From Rubeoparvulum massiliense (GTDB lineage Bacteria; Bacillota; Bacilli; Rubeoparvulales; Rubeoparvulaceae), in NCBI RefSeq assembly GCF_001049895.1, contig NZ_CVPE01000006.1:208441-272440 (forward strand): DNA of 64,000 nt. The letters are read 5' to 3'. Positions within the stretch are counted from its first letter, which is position 1, and each line of letters opens with the position of its first letter. This document shows, one piece after another, positions 9,061-17,527 of this stretch. A program made the translations under genes and the position numbers. The notes below the pieces were generated by a model that ran no database searches, was not told the origin of the DNA, and saw nothing but the letters and a program-made list of their open reading frames with translations.

Positions 9061-10127
9061 AGAATGAAGAATATGTGGATCGCCAATTTATCCAAATGAT
9101 CCGTGATTCAAAACCAGCGGTATCGCTAAATCCGGAGTTCCGCGAACATTTACGGCAGCAGCTACGAAAGGAGCATGCTCACCTTCAGCCTACCAATTCC
9201 CTTGGTAGCCGAATTAAACAACTCTTTACTTTCACTAGTGGACGTCGCTGGGTACCTGTGACTGCCTTAGCCCTTGCACTCGCTATGTTCAGTCTACCGT
9301 TTCTCCCATCGAAGGACGGAGAAGAGGCTGTTCAACCGCCCATCCTTGCAACGGCAGAGAATACGGAATCGAATACAGTGTCGAATACAGAATCGAATAT
9401 AGAGTCGAATACAGGAATGGAAAGCTTTTCTGTACAGGAGCAGGCTGTGGAAACGGAAGAGGAAAATACACCCGACGTTGCTCAGACACCTCCCAATGAT
9501 AGTAGCACAGCCACTGTTGATGAGGCGCCACCAATGAATCCCAATAGCCAACTAGCACTAGCCCCAGAGCAACCCTCTACTAGCTCAACTGATGCTATAG
9601 ATGGAGGAGAAGGGACAGATTCAAACCAGGAGACCGTTACTCATTCACTCATACCCATGGATGATGAGGTTGGGGCACTGGCAGCTACAGAGCAACTCCA
9701 AGGTGCTGCCATCCGCTTCGAAGTTGCTGCTGTACCCTTAGCAATGAATCGGTCCACAATGACGCTCGAATCCAGATCACAGGAAAAAGAACCTCTCTAC
9801 TCTAATGATCATTTTCTTGTAGAGGGCTGGTCACTTCAAAAAACGAAGGGAGAGCTTCAACTTCAATTACAAGTGATTGCTCATGTAGAGAATTTTGAAA
9901 TGGATATCATGGATGCTCATTCCAAGACTCTAACACGCCAGACGATGATCCTCAGCGATGAGCTGAAGAAAGCGGAGATTACAGAAGGTGATCCTGTATC
10001 TTTTCATGTTTCCATCTTCATTCCCTTAAGTGATAATCGATTCTCAGGCACTTTATCCATCTATCCAGCAGAAACGGGTTCCTCCGCTGTGGAAATATTG
10101 GCCATTCCTATTGAATATCAACCATAG
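9057..10127 (+). CDS. Putative membrane anti-sigma factor
   Basis: A 356-residue protein translationally coupled (ATGA) to the ECF sigma gene. About 65 N-terminal residues are cytosolic and charged (RQFIQMIRDSKPAVSLNPEF), one membrane helix follows (about residues 66-86, VPVTALALALAMFSLPFL), and the rest is outside. The outside part begins with a low-complexity Asn/Thr/Ser/Glu stretch of near-tandem NTESNT units and continues to a beta-rich domain of about 150 residues. No zinc HxxxCxxC motif is visible, so this is not a ZAS-type anti-sigma; the role rests on coupling and topology. ATG 9057 is preferred to 9036 because GGGAGGGAGG precedes it. Confidence 0.65.
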   Translation: MKNEEYVDRQFIQMIRDSKPAVSLNPEFREHLRQQLRKEHAHLQPTNSLGSRIKQLFTFTSGRRWVPVTALALALAMFSLPFLPSKDGEEAVQPPILATAENTESNTVSNTESNIESNTGMESFSVQEQAVETEEENTPDVAQTPPNDSSTATVDEAPPMNPNSQLALAPEQPSTSSTDAIDGGEGTDSNQETVTHSLIPMDDEVGALAATEQLQGAAIRFEVAAVPLAMNRSTMTLESRSQEKEPLYSNDHFLVEGWSLQKTKGELQLQLQVIAHVENFEMDIMDAHSKTLTRQTMILSDELKKAEITEGDPVSFHVSIFIPLSDNRFSGTLSIYPAETGSSAVEILAIPIEYQP

Positions 10128-10140
10128 ATAGGATTACCGC

Positions 10141-10169
10141 TTGACATATTATAAATATTCGAGTAACCT
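10141..10169 (+). promoter_or_regulatory. Promoter of the tetR gene
   Basis: TTGACA is followed after 17 nt by TAACCT. The -35 box is perfect and the -10 box is weak. Confidence 0.5.
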
Positions 10170-10184
10170 ATTCATTGAACCAGA

Positions 10185-10207
10185 TGACCGAAATAGTAAA
10201 TCGGTCA
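10185..10207. promoter_or_regulatory. TetR-type operator O1
   Basis: A 23-bp dyad TGACC-N13-GGTCA (arms TGACCGA and TCGGTCA) lies just after the promoter of the tetR gene. A second dyad with the same outer bases and spacing lies before the yhgE-like gene, which points to autoregulation plus target control. Confidence 0.7.
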
Positions 10208-10288
10208 ATCAGTCAGCTGGTCAGCCAAGGAGAAACTGCTTCTGAGCGGCCACCAAAGAAGTAGGTTTCATTAATTGGGGTGTTATTG

Positions 10289-10867
10289 ATGGTGATGGAT
10301 CGGAAAAAATCAATCATTAAGGGTGCAACCAAGTCGTTTACGCTCTTTGGGTACAAAGCGACAACAATGGATCAGGTAGCTCGTATTTCTAATGTAGGGA
10401 AGGGCACCATCTATACCTTCTTTGAAAATAAGGAGGAGCTCTTCGATGAGATTATTTTCTCATTGATTGAGGATATGAGGACGGTTGCTGAAGAATCCAT
10501 TCATCCAGAACGTTCGTTTTTTGAAAATCTTCACAACTCACTTTATCGTGTTCTGGACTTTCGTAAGAAGCACGAGCTGATGATGAAATTGACTGAAGAG
10601 GTCAAAGAGCTTGGAACCCCAACAGCTCAAAAAGCGATGCAGCGTGTGGAAGAAGAAATTATTCACTTCTTAAAATCCAAGGTTCAACGTGCGATTGATC
10701 GCGGGGAGATTAAGAACTGTGATCCAGAAATTACCGCCTATGTCATGTTCAAGCTCTACTTAAGCTTGGTATTTGACTGGGAAAAGAATCATCGACCTTT
10801 AAGTAAAGAAGAAATTGCGCAGCTATTCGATCTTTACTTGGTACATGGTCTGGTAAAATCTGAGTGA
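10289..10867 (+). CDS. TetR/AcrR family transcriptional repressor
   Basis: A 192-residue regulator with a canonical N-terminal helix-turn-helix: GATKSFTLFGYKATTMDQVA followed by ISNVGKGTIYTFFENKEELF. The C-terminal half is all-helical and would bind a ligand and dimerise. ATG 10289 is preceded by TTGGGGTG; ATG 10295 and GTG 10280 are alternatives. It lies about 100 nt upstream of a YhgE/Pip exporter-like gene, and matching 23-bp dyads precede both genes, so it probably represses itself and that gene. Confidence 0.9.
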   Translation: MVMDRKKSIIKGATKSFTLFGYKATTMDQVARISNVGKGTIYTFFENKEELFDEIIFSLIEDMRTVAEESIHPERSFFENLHNSLYRVLDFRKKHELMMKLTEEVKELGTPTAQKAMQRVEEEIIHFLKSKVQRAIDRGEIKNCDPEITAYVMFKLYLSLVFDWEKNHRPLSKEEIAQLFDLYLVHGLVKSE

Positions 10868-10927
10868 CGATAGTTCGGACGGAATCATCTCCATCCGAAC
10901 TAAGTTCACTTTTTCTTTACACTGCGA

Positions 10928-10950
10928 TGACCAAATGAGGAAAATGGTCA
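10928..10950. promoter_or_regulatory. TetR-type operator O2
   Basis: A 23-bp dyad TGACC-N13-GGTCA (arms TGACCA and TGGTCA) lies 11 nt before the yhgE-like start, with the same outer bases and spacing as the dyad at 10185-10207. Confidence 0.7.
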
Positions 10951-10961
10951 GGTATTTTTAA

Positions 10962-13229
10962 ATGATGGTAAACATGGAAGGAAGGTTAGAGTCTGTAATG
11001 CGTGGTTTTGAACTCTTTCGTAAAGACTTAAAATTAATTTTTACCAATCCTAAATTTTTAATTCCGATTCTCGTTGTTCTGTTGATACCGTTTATCTACA
11101 GTGCTACGTTCTTGTGGGCCTTCTGGGATCCATATGCACAGATGGACGAGCTACCGGTGGCAGTGGTGAACCTTGATGAAGGTGCCACCTTCAATCAAGA
11201 AGAAATACACCTTGGCGACGATGTCGTTGATAAGTTAAAAGCGGATGATAATTTCAAATGGACATTTGTCACACGGGAAGAGGCAGAAGCAGGGCTGAAT
11301 AATCTTGACTACTATATGATGGTTGAGATTCCCCGAGATTTCTCCAGTAAGGCAACCCAATTGATGGATGATTCCTCTCAGCAATTAGAAATTCGCTATG
11401 TACCCAATGAGAGTTATAACTTCCTGGCCTCACAAATTGGTGGCACTGCCGTTGAGCGAATCAAGGAGAAAGTGGCCAATGAAATAACCGATACCTTTGT
11501 TTCCTCCATGCTAGATGGAGTAGATGAGATAGCTAATGGTTTACAGGAAGCAAGTGATGGTTCACAAGAGCTTTATGATGGTACGTTGAAGGCCCACGAT
11601 GGTGCTGTAGAATTACAAAAAGGTCTCGCACTCTTAGCGGAAAAGTCCCTTGTTTTTAAGGATGGAACAGCGCAAGTGGTGGATGGTGCTAATCGATTGG
11701 CTGATGGTCTTGAGACGATGCATGCAGGCACCAGCCAAATGGCTACAGTGATGAAGGAGCAAGAGCCTAATCTTCAGCGCTTAAACCAAGGTATGGGACA
11801 AATGCAGCAGTCCGTAGCAACCCTCTATGGCGGTGTTGAACAGTTAACAGCTGGTTATGGTGAATTAGTGACTGGGCAACAACAAGCTGCTCAAGGCCAT
11901 TCTCAGCTGGAACAAGGCTTAGAAGCCTCCACACAAGGCGCCTTAGAATTACAGCAGGGTACAGCAGCACTTGCGCAAGGCTTACAAGCCATGGTGGAGG
12001 CCAATCCTACCTTGGCTCAACAGCCTGAATTCCAACAGCTTCTTGCAGTAAGTCAGAAGGTTGCTGGTGGTATGACAGAGTTATCCCAGAGTCAGCAGGC
12101 ACTGCTAGAGGGTGCGAAGCACTTACAGGATGCGCAATCGCAAGTAGGTGCTGGGATGGTAACCATCCAGGAAAAGCTGAATCAATTACAACAGGGGACC
12201 GCACAATTAGCAGCAGGAAGTAACCAATTGGCTACCGGTCTTGATGAGGCAGTAACTGGTTGGGGTATCATTGCTGGTAAGATGACAGAAGTAGCTGGTG
12301 GAACCGAAGCTCTCTGTGCTGGGTCCCAGCAATTAATGGCAGGTGTTCAACAGCTAGGGGATGGGGCTGATCAGCTAGCAACTGGTGCAGGTACCATCCA
12401 TGATGGTTCATCGACATTAGTAAGCGGAATCTCAACCATCGCTGATGGAACCAATACATTAGCCACCAAGCTGAATGACGCAGCCACAGAGGTAGCTGAT
12501 CAGACAGGAAGCAGTACTGCTAGTGAACGTATTGCTGATCCATTAACGATCCAAGAGGATAAGCTCAATCCTGTACCTAATTATGGTACTGGCTTTGCAC
12601 CTTACTTCCTTTCCTTAGGCTTCTTCGTCGGTGCATTGATTCTCTCTATCGTGATTCCAATGCGAGAGCCAGCAGGGATTCCTAAGACAGGCTTGGGCTG
12701 GTTTATCGGGAAGTTCACCACTCCCGCATTAGTCGGTGTTATCCAAGCTGTGATTGCTGATCTGGTTCTTCTTTATGGACTAGGTTTAGAGGTACAGAGT
12801 GTTCCACTCTTCTTCTTCTTCAGTATCATTACCAGCGTTACCTTCATGGCGATCATACAATTCTTGGTTGTCACCTTAGATAATCCTGGACGATTTATCG
12901 CGATTCTCTTGTTAATCCTACAATTAGTCGGAAGTGCAGGTACCTTCCCACTTGAAGCGGTTCCTCCATTCCTTCAGAACTTGAATCCATGGCTACCCAT
13001 GACATATTCCGTTTTTGGTCTCAAGGCAGTCATTTCAAGTGGGGATCTTACCATGATGTGGCATAATGCTGAGATGCTAGGAATCTTCTTCGCCATCTTT
13101 GCTGCAGGCACCTGGCTCTACTTCTTACTACAGCATAAACGTAAATTCTATTTTGTTAATGATATGGCTATGGGCCAAGAGCAAGCAAAGCAAGCTCCTG
13201 TGGCACAAGAAAGTCATTCCACACTATAA
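10962..13229 (+). CDS. yhgE: YhgE/Pip-family membrane protein (ABC-2-like exporter)
   Basis: A 755-residue protein with the YhgE/Pip layout: one N-terminal membrane helix (PKFLIPILVVLLIPFIYSATF), an extracytoplasmic region starting with LPVAVVNLDEGA, a long helical stretch of repeated G-x-x-x-L units (GANRLADGL, GTAALAQGL, GADQLATGAG), and five or so C-terminal helices from about residue 545. Bacillus YhgE and the lactococcal phage receptor Pip share this plan; some relatives export proteins or lipophilic compounds. The start is uncertain: ATG 10962 has a weak ribosome site, and ATG 10998 is possible. It is probably controlled by the upstream TetR protein. Confidence 0.88.
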   Translation: MMVNMEGRLESVMRGFELFRKDLKLIFTNPKFLIPILVVLLIPFIYSATFLWAFWDPYAQMDELPVAVVNLDEGATFNQEEIHLGDDVVDKLKADDNFKWTFVTREEAEAGLNNLDYYMMVEIPRDFSSKATQLMDDSSQQLEIRYVPNESYNFLASQIGGTAVERIKEKVANEITDTFVSSMLDGVDEIANGLQEASDGSQELYDGTLKAHDGAVELQKGLALLAEKSLVFKDGTAQVVDGANRLADGLETMHAGTSQMATVMKEQEPNLQRLNQGMGQMQQSVATLYGGVEQLTAGYGELVTGQQQAAQGHSQLEQGLEASTQGALELQQGTAALAQGLQAMVEANPTLAQQPEFQQLLAVSQKVAGGMTELSQSQQALLEGAKHLQDAQSQVGAGMVTIQEKLNQLQQGTAQLAAGSNQLATGLDEAVTGWGIIAGKMTEVAGGTEALCAGSQQLMAGVQQLGDGADQLATGAGTIHDGSSTLVSGISTIADGTNTLATKLNDAATEVADQTGSSTASERIADPLTIQEDKLNPVPNYGTGFAPYFLSLGFFVGALILSIVIPMREPAGIPKTGLGWFIGKFTTPALVGVIQAVIADLVLLYGLGLEVQSVPLFFFFSIITSVTFMAIIQFLVVTLDNPGRFIAILLLILQLVGSAGTFPLEAVPPFLQNLNPWLPMTYSVFGLKAVISSGDLTMMWHNAEMLGIFFAIFAAGTWLYFLLQHKRKFYFVNDMAMGQEQAKQAPVAQESHSTL

Positions 13230-13236
13230 TCCAGTA

Positions 13237-13280
13237 AAACAGGACTGTCTCATTGTCACGATATTGACAATGGGGCAGTC
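13237..13280. terminator. Bidirectional terminator between yhgE and thiT
   Basis: AAACAGGACTG pairs with CAGTCCTGTTT, with a second inner stem ATTGTCA/TGACAAT. It separates the convergent genes. Confidence 0.85.
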
Positions 13281-13290
13281 CTGTTTGTGA

Positions 13291-13827
13291 TCAGGCAGCT
13301 TCTTTTGAGACAGGTGGTGCAACAGATGGTTGAAACACGATGGCAGGGAGCAGACCAATGACCACGCTCACCAGAATGGTGGAGGGGATAATATAAGGTA
13401 GCTGATAGCCTAAGGAGTAAAGAATCACCGGACCTTCAGCATACTCTCCGAAAAAAACAATACCTGATAGTACATGACTGAAATAGCGTAAGACACCTGC
13501 CATCACTGCACCTACCACGTAGAGGATACGGCGATTTCGACATAGCCCGGCTACACCAAGAACAGCATAAGCAATAGGATAGTCTAATAAAAATTGGATA
13601 GGGTGAACAAGGGTGGGGCTAGGTAAGGCAGAAATGGTTCCAGCGATCAATCCTGCTACCATCCCTACCTTTACGCCATAGCGTAAGGCGATGACGATGG
13701 TGGGTAGCATGGAGAGATTCACACTACCGCCTTGGGGCATCCGATATAATACAATGAGATCGAGAATAAAGGTTAATGCAGCAGCCACAGCCACTTCTAC
13801 CATGATACGCAATTTTTGATTTCGCAC
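13291..13827 (-). CDS. thiT: Thiamine transporter ThiT (ECF S component)
   Basis: A 178-residue integral membrane protein of about six helices that captures thiamine and works with an ECF energising module encoded elsewhere. Family marks include LYRMPQGGSVNLSMLPTIVIALRYG, with the thiamine-contacting segment, and HPIQFLLDYPIAYAVLG. The GTG at 13827 is chosen because AAGGAG lies upstream and the protein then begins VRNQKLRIMVE, just before the first helix; the longer reading would run through the riboswitch terminator. A TPP riboswitch directly upstream supports the substrate. Confidence 0.95.
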   Translation of the reverse strand: MRNQKLRIMVEVAVAAALTFILDLIVLYRMPQGGSVNLSMLPTIVIALRYGVKVGMVAGLIAGTISALPSPTLVHPIQFLLDYPIAYAVLGVAGLCRNRRILYVVGAVMAGVLRYFSHVLSGIVFFGEYAEGPVILYSLGYQLPYIIPSTILVSVVIGLLPAIVFQPSVAPPVSKEAA

Positions 13828-13850
13828 ATGACCAACTCCTTTTTTATGAA

Positions 13851-13886
13851 TAAAAAATGCGCACCAACCAGGGAGGTTGGTACGCA
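13851..13886 (-). terminator. Expression-platform terminator of the thiT riboswitch
   Basis: On the minus strand GCGTACCAACC pairs with GGTTGGTGCGC and is followed by six Ts. An upstream GGGTTGG (about 13915-13925) can pair with the CCAACC arm, giving a plausible antiterminator. Confidence 0.8.
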
Positions 13887-13959
13887 TGAGTATGCAGACC
13901 AAATTAACAAGACGCCAACCCGTTTAGTTACAACTATGTGATGAAAGGATTGGGTTCAT

Positions 13960-14058
13960 GCTCTTTCCTCCGCTGGTATGAGCCAGATCAGGTTCAAGGG
14001 TCAGGAATCTTCAACGCGATTCCTTCTCAGCCTATACTCATAGACACCCCTAGAGCGC
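13960..14058 (-). ncRNA. TPP (THI-box) riboswitch controlling thiT
   Basis: Minus strand shows the TPP aptamer signatures in order: CTAGGGGTG, GGCTGAGA, ACCCTTGAACCTGATCTGG and CATACCAGCGGAGGAA, closed by GCTCT/AGAGC as P1. Thiamine pyrophosphate binding should favour the downstream terminator and turn thiT off. Confidence 0.96.
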
Positions 14059-14121
14059 ATTTAATTGAGTTGATTATAACATGTATTAACTAATATTACA
14101 ATATATAGGTACATATGCATT

Positions 14122-14568
14122 CTATGGTGCTAGCTTCTCCTGCAGTAGTTGCTCCAATGTTTCCAGAAAGAGCTCATCATCCTTGATTTTTCGCTTTCGT
14201 GGCCCTTTGGTTCGGATTCCCTGACGGCGAAGATGACTGGATTCTGCACGGATTGCCAGATAATGATCGATATTATGAGCAGTAAGTTGCTCACCATAAG
14301 AGGTGAGTACATCTGCACCCTTCGCAATGACCAGAGAGGCTAAGCCATAATCCTGGGTAATGACGATGTCGCCATGCTGTACCAGGGAGATGATTTTAAA
14401 ATCAGCGGAATCCGCCCCATCACTTACGGTAATATGATGGGGCGAAGCAAACTGATGATGATAATTGGCAACAGTATAATAAGGAATAGTGTAGCGAGTG
14501 GCCAATTCCTGAACAATGGCCATCACTGATTTAGGAGCAGCATCTGCATCGATATAGATCGTAAACAT
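14122..14568 (-). CDS. yqxD: YqxD/YaiI family protein (UPF0178, DUF188)
   Basis: A 148-residue protein of the DUF188 family, distantly like PIN/5'-3' nuclease folds. It shows the start IYIDADAAPKS, the core VSDGADSADFKI and ITQDYGLASLVIAKGADVLTSYGE, and a C-terminal RRQGIRTKGPRKRK basic stretch. Function is unproven for the family; conserved acidic residues suggest a nuclease. ATG 14568 is preferred to the upstream GTG because TAGGTGATG precedes it. Confidence 0.9.
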   Translation of the reverse strand: MFTIYIDADAAPKSVMAIVQELATRYTIPYYTVANYHHQFASPHHITVSDGADSADFKIISLVQHGDIVITQDYGLASLVIAKGADVLTSYGEQLTAHNIDHYLAIRAESSHLRRQGIRTKGPRKRKIKDDELFLETLEQLLQEKLAP

Positions 14569-14717
14569 CACTTCATCACCTACCACTTATCACAACATAA
14601 GGAAGCCTTATCTGTATTCTAGCCTATTCATACTATAAGGAAAAGGTAGGAGAAGGGAATGGTGCCAATTATCCATACTTATGGTACAATATCAGCGATC
14701 TATAAGGTGAAGGAGCC

Positions 14718-15518
14718 ATGGCCATGAAATGTTTCGATATTGTAGTACGTGATGATGAGATCTCCCGTTCCATCCAACGGCGCATTGCCAATATTCTAAT
14801 CCATGCAGGTTGGACACAAACCTGTGACGTCCCTGATATTGTCCTCAGTGTGGGAGGAGATGGGACGATGCTGGAGGCATTTCATCAGTATGTTGGGCAC
14901 TTAGAGGAAGTTGCTTTTGTGGGTTTACATACTGGTCGTCTGGGTTTTTATGCCGATTGGAAGCCGGAGGATATCGACAAGCTATTGGAAAAAATTCTGC
15001 TTTCCGATGCCTACGAGACGGTGGAATATCCTCTAGTTCATGTTCAATTGATCATGGAGAATGAGGTGCGTAATTATCTCGCGCTGAATGAATGCGTGAT
15101 TAAGTCATTAACCGGTACCATGGTGGCACAGGTCTCCATTAATGGCGATGAGTTTGAACAATTTCGTGGTGATGGACTCTGTATCTCAACTCCATCAGGA
15201 AGTACCGCATATAATAAAAGTCTTGGGGGAGCTATCCTCCACCCCTCCATCGAAGCGATTCAAGTGGCGGAGATGGCTTCCATTAATAATCGTGTCTATC
15301 GAACCATCGGCTCTTCCATCGTGTTGCCGAAGCATCATCATTGTGTGATTACCCCTAGTCAAGAGATGACCTATCAGATCCATATCGATCATCTTACCAT
15401 GCAGAATCTGAAGATTGACCAAGTGAAGGTTCGGATGGCTGATGAAAAGATTCGCTTCGTTCGTTATCGCAATTTTCCCTTTTGGATGCGGGTACGCGCT
15501 TCCTTTATCAAGGAGTAG
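14718..15518 (+). CDS. nadK: NAD kinase
   Basis: A 266-residue enzyme that phosphorylates NAD to NADP in the cytosol. The diagnostic GGDGTM motif follows VLSVG at about residue 48, with LHTGRLGFYADW and the NAD-binding CISTPSGSTAYNKSLGGAI further on. Length and motifs match the short Bacillus NadK type. AAGGAG precedes ATG 14718. The neighbour downstream is an NAD(P)H-dependent flavin enzyme, which uses its product. Confidence 0.95.
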   Translation: MAMKCFDIVVRDDEISRSIQRRIANILIHAGWTQTCDVPDIVLSVGGDGTMLEAFHQYVGHLEEVAFVGLHTGRLGFYADWKPEDIDKLLEKILLSDAYETVEYPLVHVQLIMENEVRNYLALNECVIKSLTGTMVAQVSINGDEFEQFRGDGLCISTPSGSTAYNKSLGGAILHPSIEAIQVAEMASINNRVYRTIGSSIVLPKHHHCVITPSQEMTYQIHIDHLTMQNLKIDQVKVRMADEKIRFVRYRNFPFWMRVRASFIKE

Positions 15519-15597
15519 ATTATCTCTTTAGCGGAGGAAAATCATTCCTTAATAGATTGTTTTCACATTTATAATTTTTGGCGAAGGAGTGAATCGT

Positions 15598-16338
15598 ATG
15601 AATCAAGTAATTCAATTATTGAAGAGCCATCGATCCATTCGTAAATTTACCGATGAGACCATACCAGAGGCATGGATTGAAGACGTGATCAAGGCAGGAC
15701 AAGCGGCTTCTACATCAAGCTTTTTACAAACCTATTCTGTTATTAGCATCACTGATTCAGACAGGAAGGCGCAGCTTGCTGAATTGACCAGCAATCCATA
15801 TGTGGCAACCTGCAGTCATTTTCTGGTTTTTTGTGCTAATGTCGAGCGGCTTGCCTTGGCAGGGGAGATGCATCAGACACCATTTCAGGGTAACAATCTC
15901 GAATTATTTCTCATGGCTAGCCTCGATACCGCTCTCATGGCCCAAAATGTTATGGTTGCAGCAGAGAGCCTAGGTCTTGGCGGTGTTTATATTGGCGGGA
16001 TTCGTAATCAGATTGCTCAGGTGAGTGAGCTTTTGCAGCTACCCCAATTTATTTATCCTGTCTTTGGCATGTGCCTAGGCTATCCAGACCATGAGCCTGA
16101 GTTAAAGCCTCGTCTCCCCTTAGCTGCGGTATATCACAAGGAGAGGTATCAGCTGACTCCAAGTGAAGAGCAGGAGCTATTAGCGCAGTATGATAAGGTG
16201 GTGCAAGCTTACTACACGAAGCGAACAGGTGGCAAGCGGACGGATACCTGGACGGAATCGGTAATGGGTTATGTCAAAAAGCCTAGTCGCACACATCTGA
16301 GGGAATACCTGGAAAAGCAAGGCTTCCGCTTTGACTAA
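15598..16338 (+). CDS. NADPH-dependent nitro/flavin reductase (NfsA/NfrA type)
   Basis: A 246-residue FMN-dependent oxidoreductase of the nitroreductase superfamily. The FMN-binding start HRSIRKFTDETIP (residues 11-23), AASTSSFLQTYSVI, AESLGLGGVYIGGIRN and FGMCLGYPDHEPELKPRLP match the NfsA/NfrA1/YcnD group, which transfers electrons from NADPH to flavins, nitroaromatics or quinones. ATG 15598 follows AAGGAG by 8 nt. It sits between nadK and selD. Confidence 0.9.
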   Translation: MNQVIQLLKSHRSIRKFTDETIPEAWIEDVIKAGQAASTSSFLQTYSVISITDSDRKAQLAELTSNPYVATCSHFLVFCANVERLALAGEMHQTPFQGNNLELFLMASLDTALMAQNVMVAAESLGLGGVYIGGIRNQIAQVSELLQLPQFIYPVFGMCLGYPDHEPELKPRLPLAAVYHKERYQLTPSEEQELLAQYDKVVQAYYTKRTGGKRTDTWTESVMGYVKKPSRTHLREYLEKQGFRFD

Positions 16339-16403
16339 AAATGATTTCCACCCTATAAATATTATTTATTTAAGCTATAATGAAAAAGAAAGGAGTGACA
16401 ATC

Positions 16404-17462
16404 GTGCTAGAAGAAGAAAAAATACGTTTAACCACTACCTCCTCAAAATCAGGCTGAGGCTGCAAAATTGGTCCAGAGGACCTGGCACAAGTTTTGTGTC
16501 AAATTCCTAAGCAAGCCCCAGATCCCAATGTACTATTAGGCCTTGATGTACCTGATGATGCAGGAGTTTATAAGCTCACTGATGAAATTGCTATTATCCA
16601 AACCTTAGACTTTTTTACCCCTGTAGTAGATGATCCATACCAGTATGGTCAGATCGCAGCAGCTAACTCCTTGAGTGACGTCTATGCCATGGGCGGACAG
16701 CCTATTACTGCCATGAATATCGTTGGTTATCCCATTAAAAAACTGCCCCCCCATGTACTTGCAGAAATACTCCGTGGGGCATTTGATAAAGTGAATGAAG
16801 CAGGTGCGCGGATTATCGGTGGTCACTCGGTAGACGATCAGGAGCCTAAATTTGGTCTCTCGGTTACCGGGATTGTTCATCCTGATCAATTCTGGACCAT
16901 TGCAGGAGCCAAGCCTGGTGATAAAATCATTCTGACGAAGCCCATCGGTGTTGGTGCAGTCACCACTGGGATTAAACGGGGTAAGGTGCCTCCTGAGCTT
17001 GAGGAGCATGTTACCAAGGTAATGGCCACCTTAAATAAATATGCTTATGATGTGTTGAAGAATTATGATGTCCATGCTTGTACCGATGTGACCGGCTTTG
17101 GTTTAGTAGGTCATGCACGGGAAATGGCAGAGGCCAGTCAGGTGACCTTCCAGCTCTGGATGGATCAGATTCCGATTCTTGAAGGGACCTATGACCTAGC
17201 AGCACTCGATGTTTTACCAGGTGGTTCCAAGGCCAACCTACGATTCTTAGCACCTGTTACACGATTCAATCAATTACAGGATGTAGAGCCTATTATCCTT
17301 TGTGATGCGGTGACATCAGGTGGACTCCTTGTTAGTCTTCCTCCTGATCAAGCGGAGGATGCACTTATGCAATTGCATCAACAAGGGGTTACAGATGCGC
17401 AGATTATTGGAGAAGTGAGTGAGCGTGAGGATGTGTGGATTGCGGTGAATCCCACGAAGTAA
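16404..17462 (+). CDS. selD: Selenide, water dikinase SelD, itself a selenoprotein (in-frame UGA)
   Basis: SelD makes selenophosphate from selenide and ATP. The real gene starts at GTG 16404, after AAAGGAG, and reads through TGA at 16455-16457 (codon 18) as selenocysteine: SKSG-Sec-GCKIGPEDL. This is exactly the catalytic position (Cys or Sec) of SelD, so the TGA is not a mutation. Downstream lie LDVPDDAGVY, FFTPVVDDPYQYGQIAAANSLSDVYAMGG and GGHSVDD, all SelD marks. The protein is 352 residues, the normal length. Gene finders will usually truncate it to a later start. selA follows after 65 nt. Confidence 0.96.
16455..16499 (+). promoter_or_regulatory. Bacterial SECIS element in selD
   Basis: Directly after the UGA, GGTCC-AGA-GGACC (16470-16482) forms an apical stem-loop about 13 nt downstream. 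It is extended by CAAAATT pairing with AAGTTTTG across an asymmetric internal loop TGGCAC. Position and size fit SelB-dependent recoding hairpins. Confidence 0.75.
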
Positions 17463-17527
17463 TCATCTTCTCAATGGATTGACGAGGCATCACTCAATAG
17501 GCTCATCCTAAAAAGGAAGGACAGCAA

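Noticed and set aside
11570-12480. Many short DNA repeats in yhgE were considered as a repeat array.
   Set aside because: They encode the G-x-x-x-L repeats normal for the YhgE/Pip helical region; spacing is irregular and there are no CRISPR-like spacers. No CRISPR array was seen in the window.
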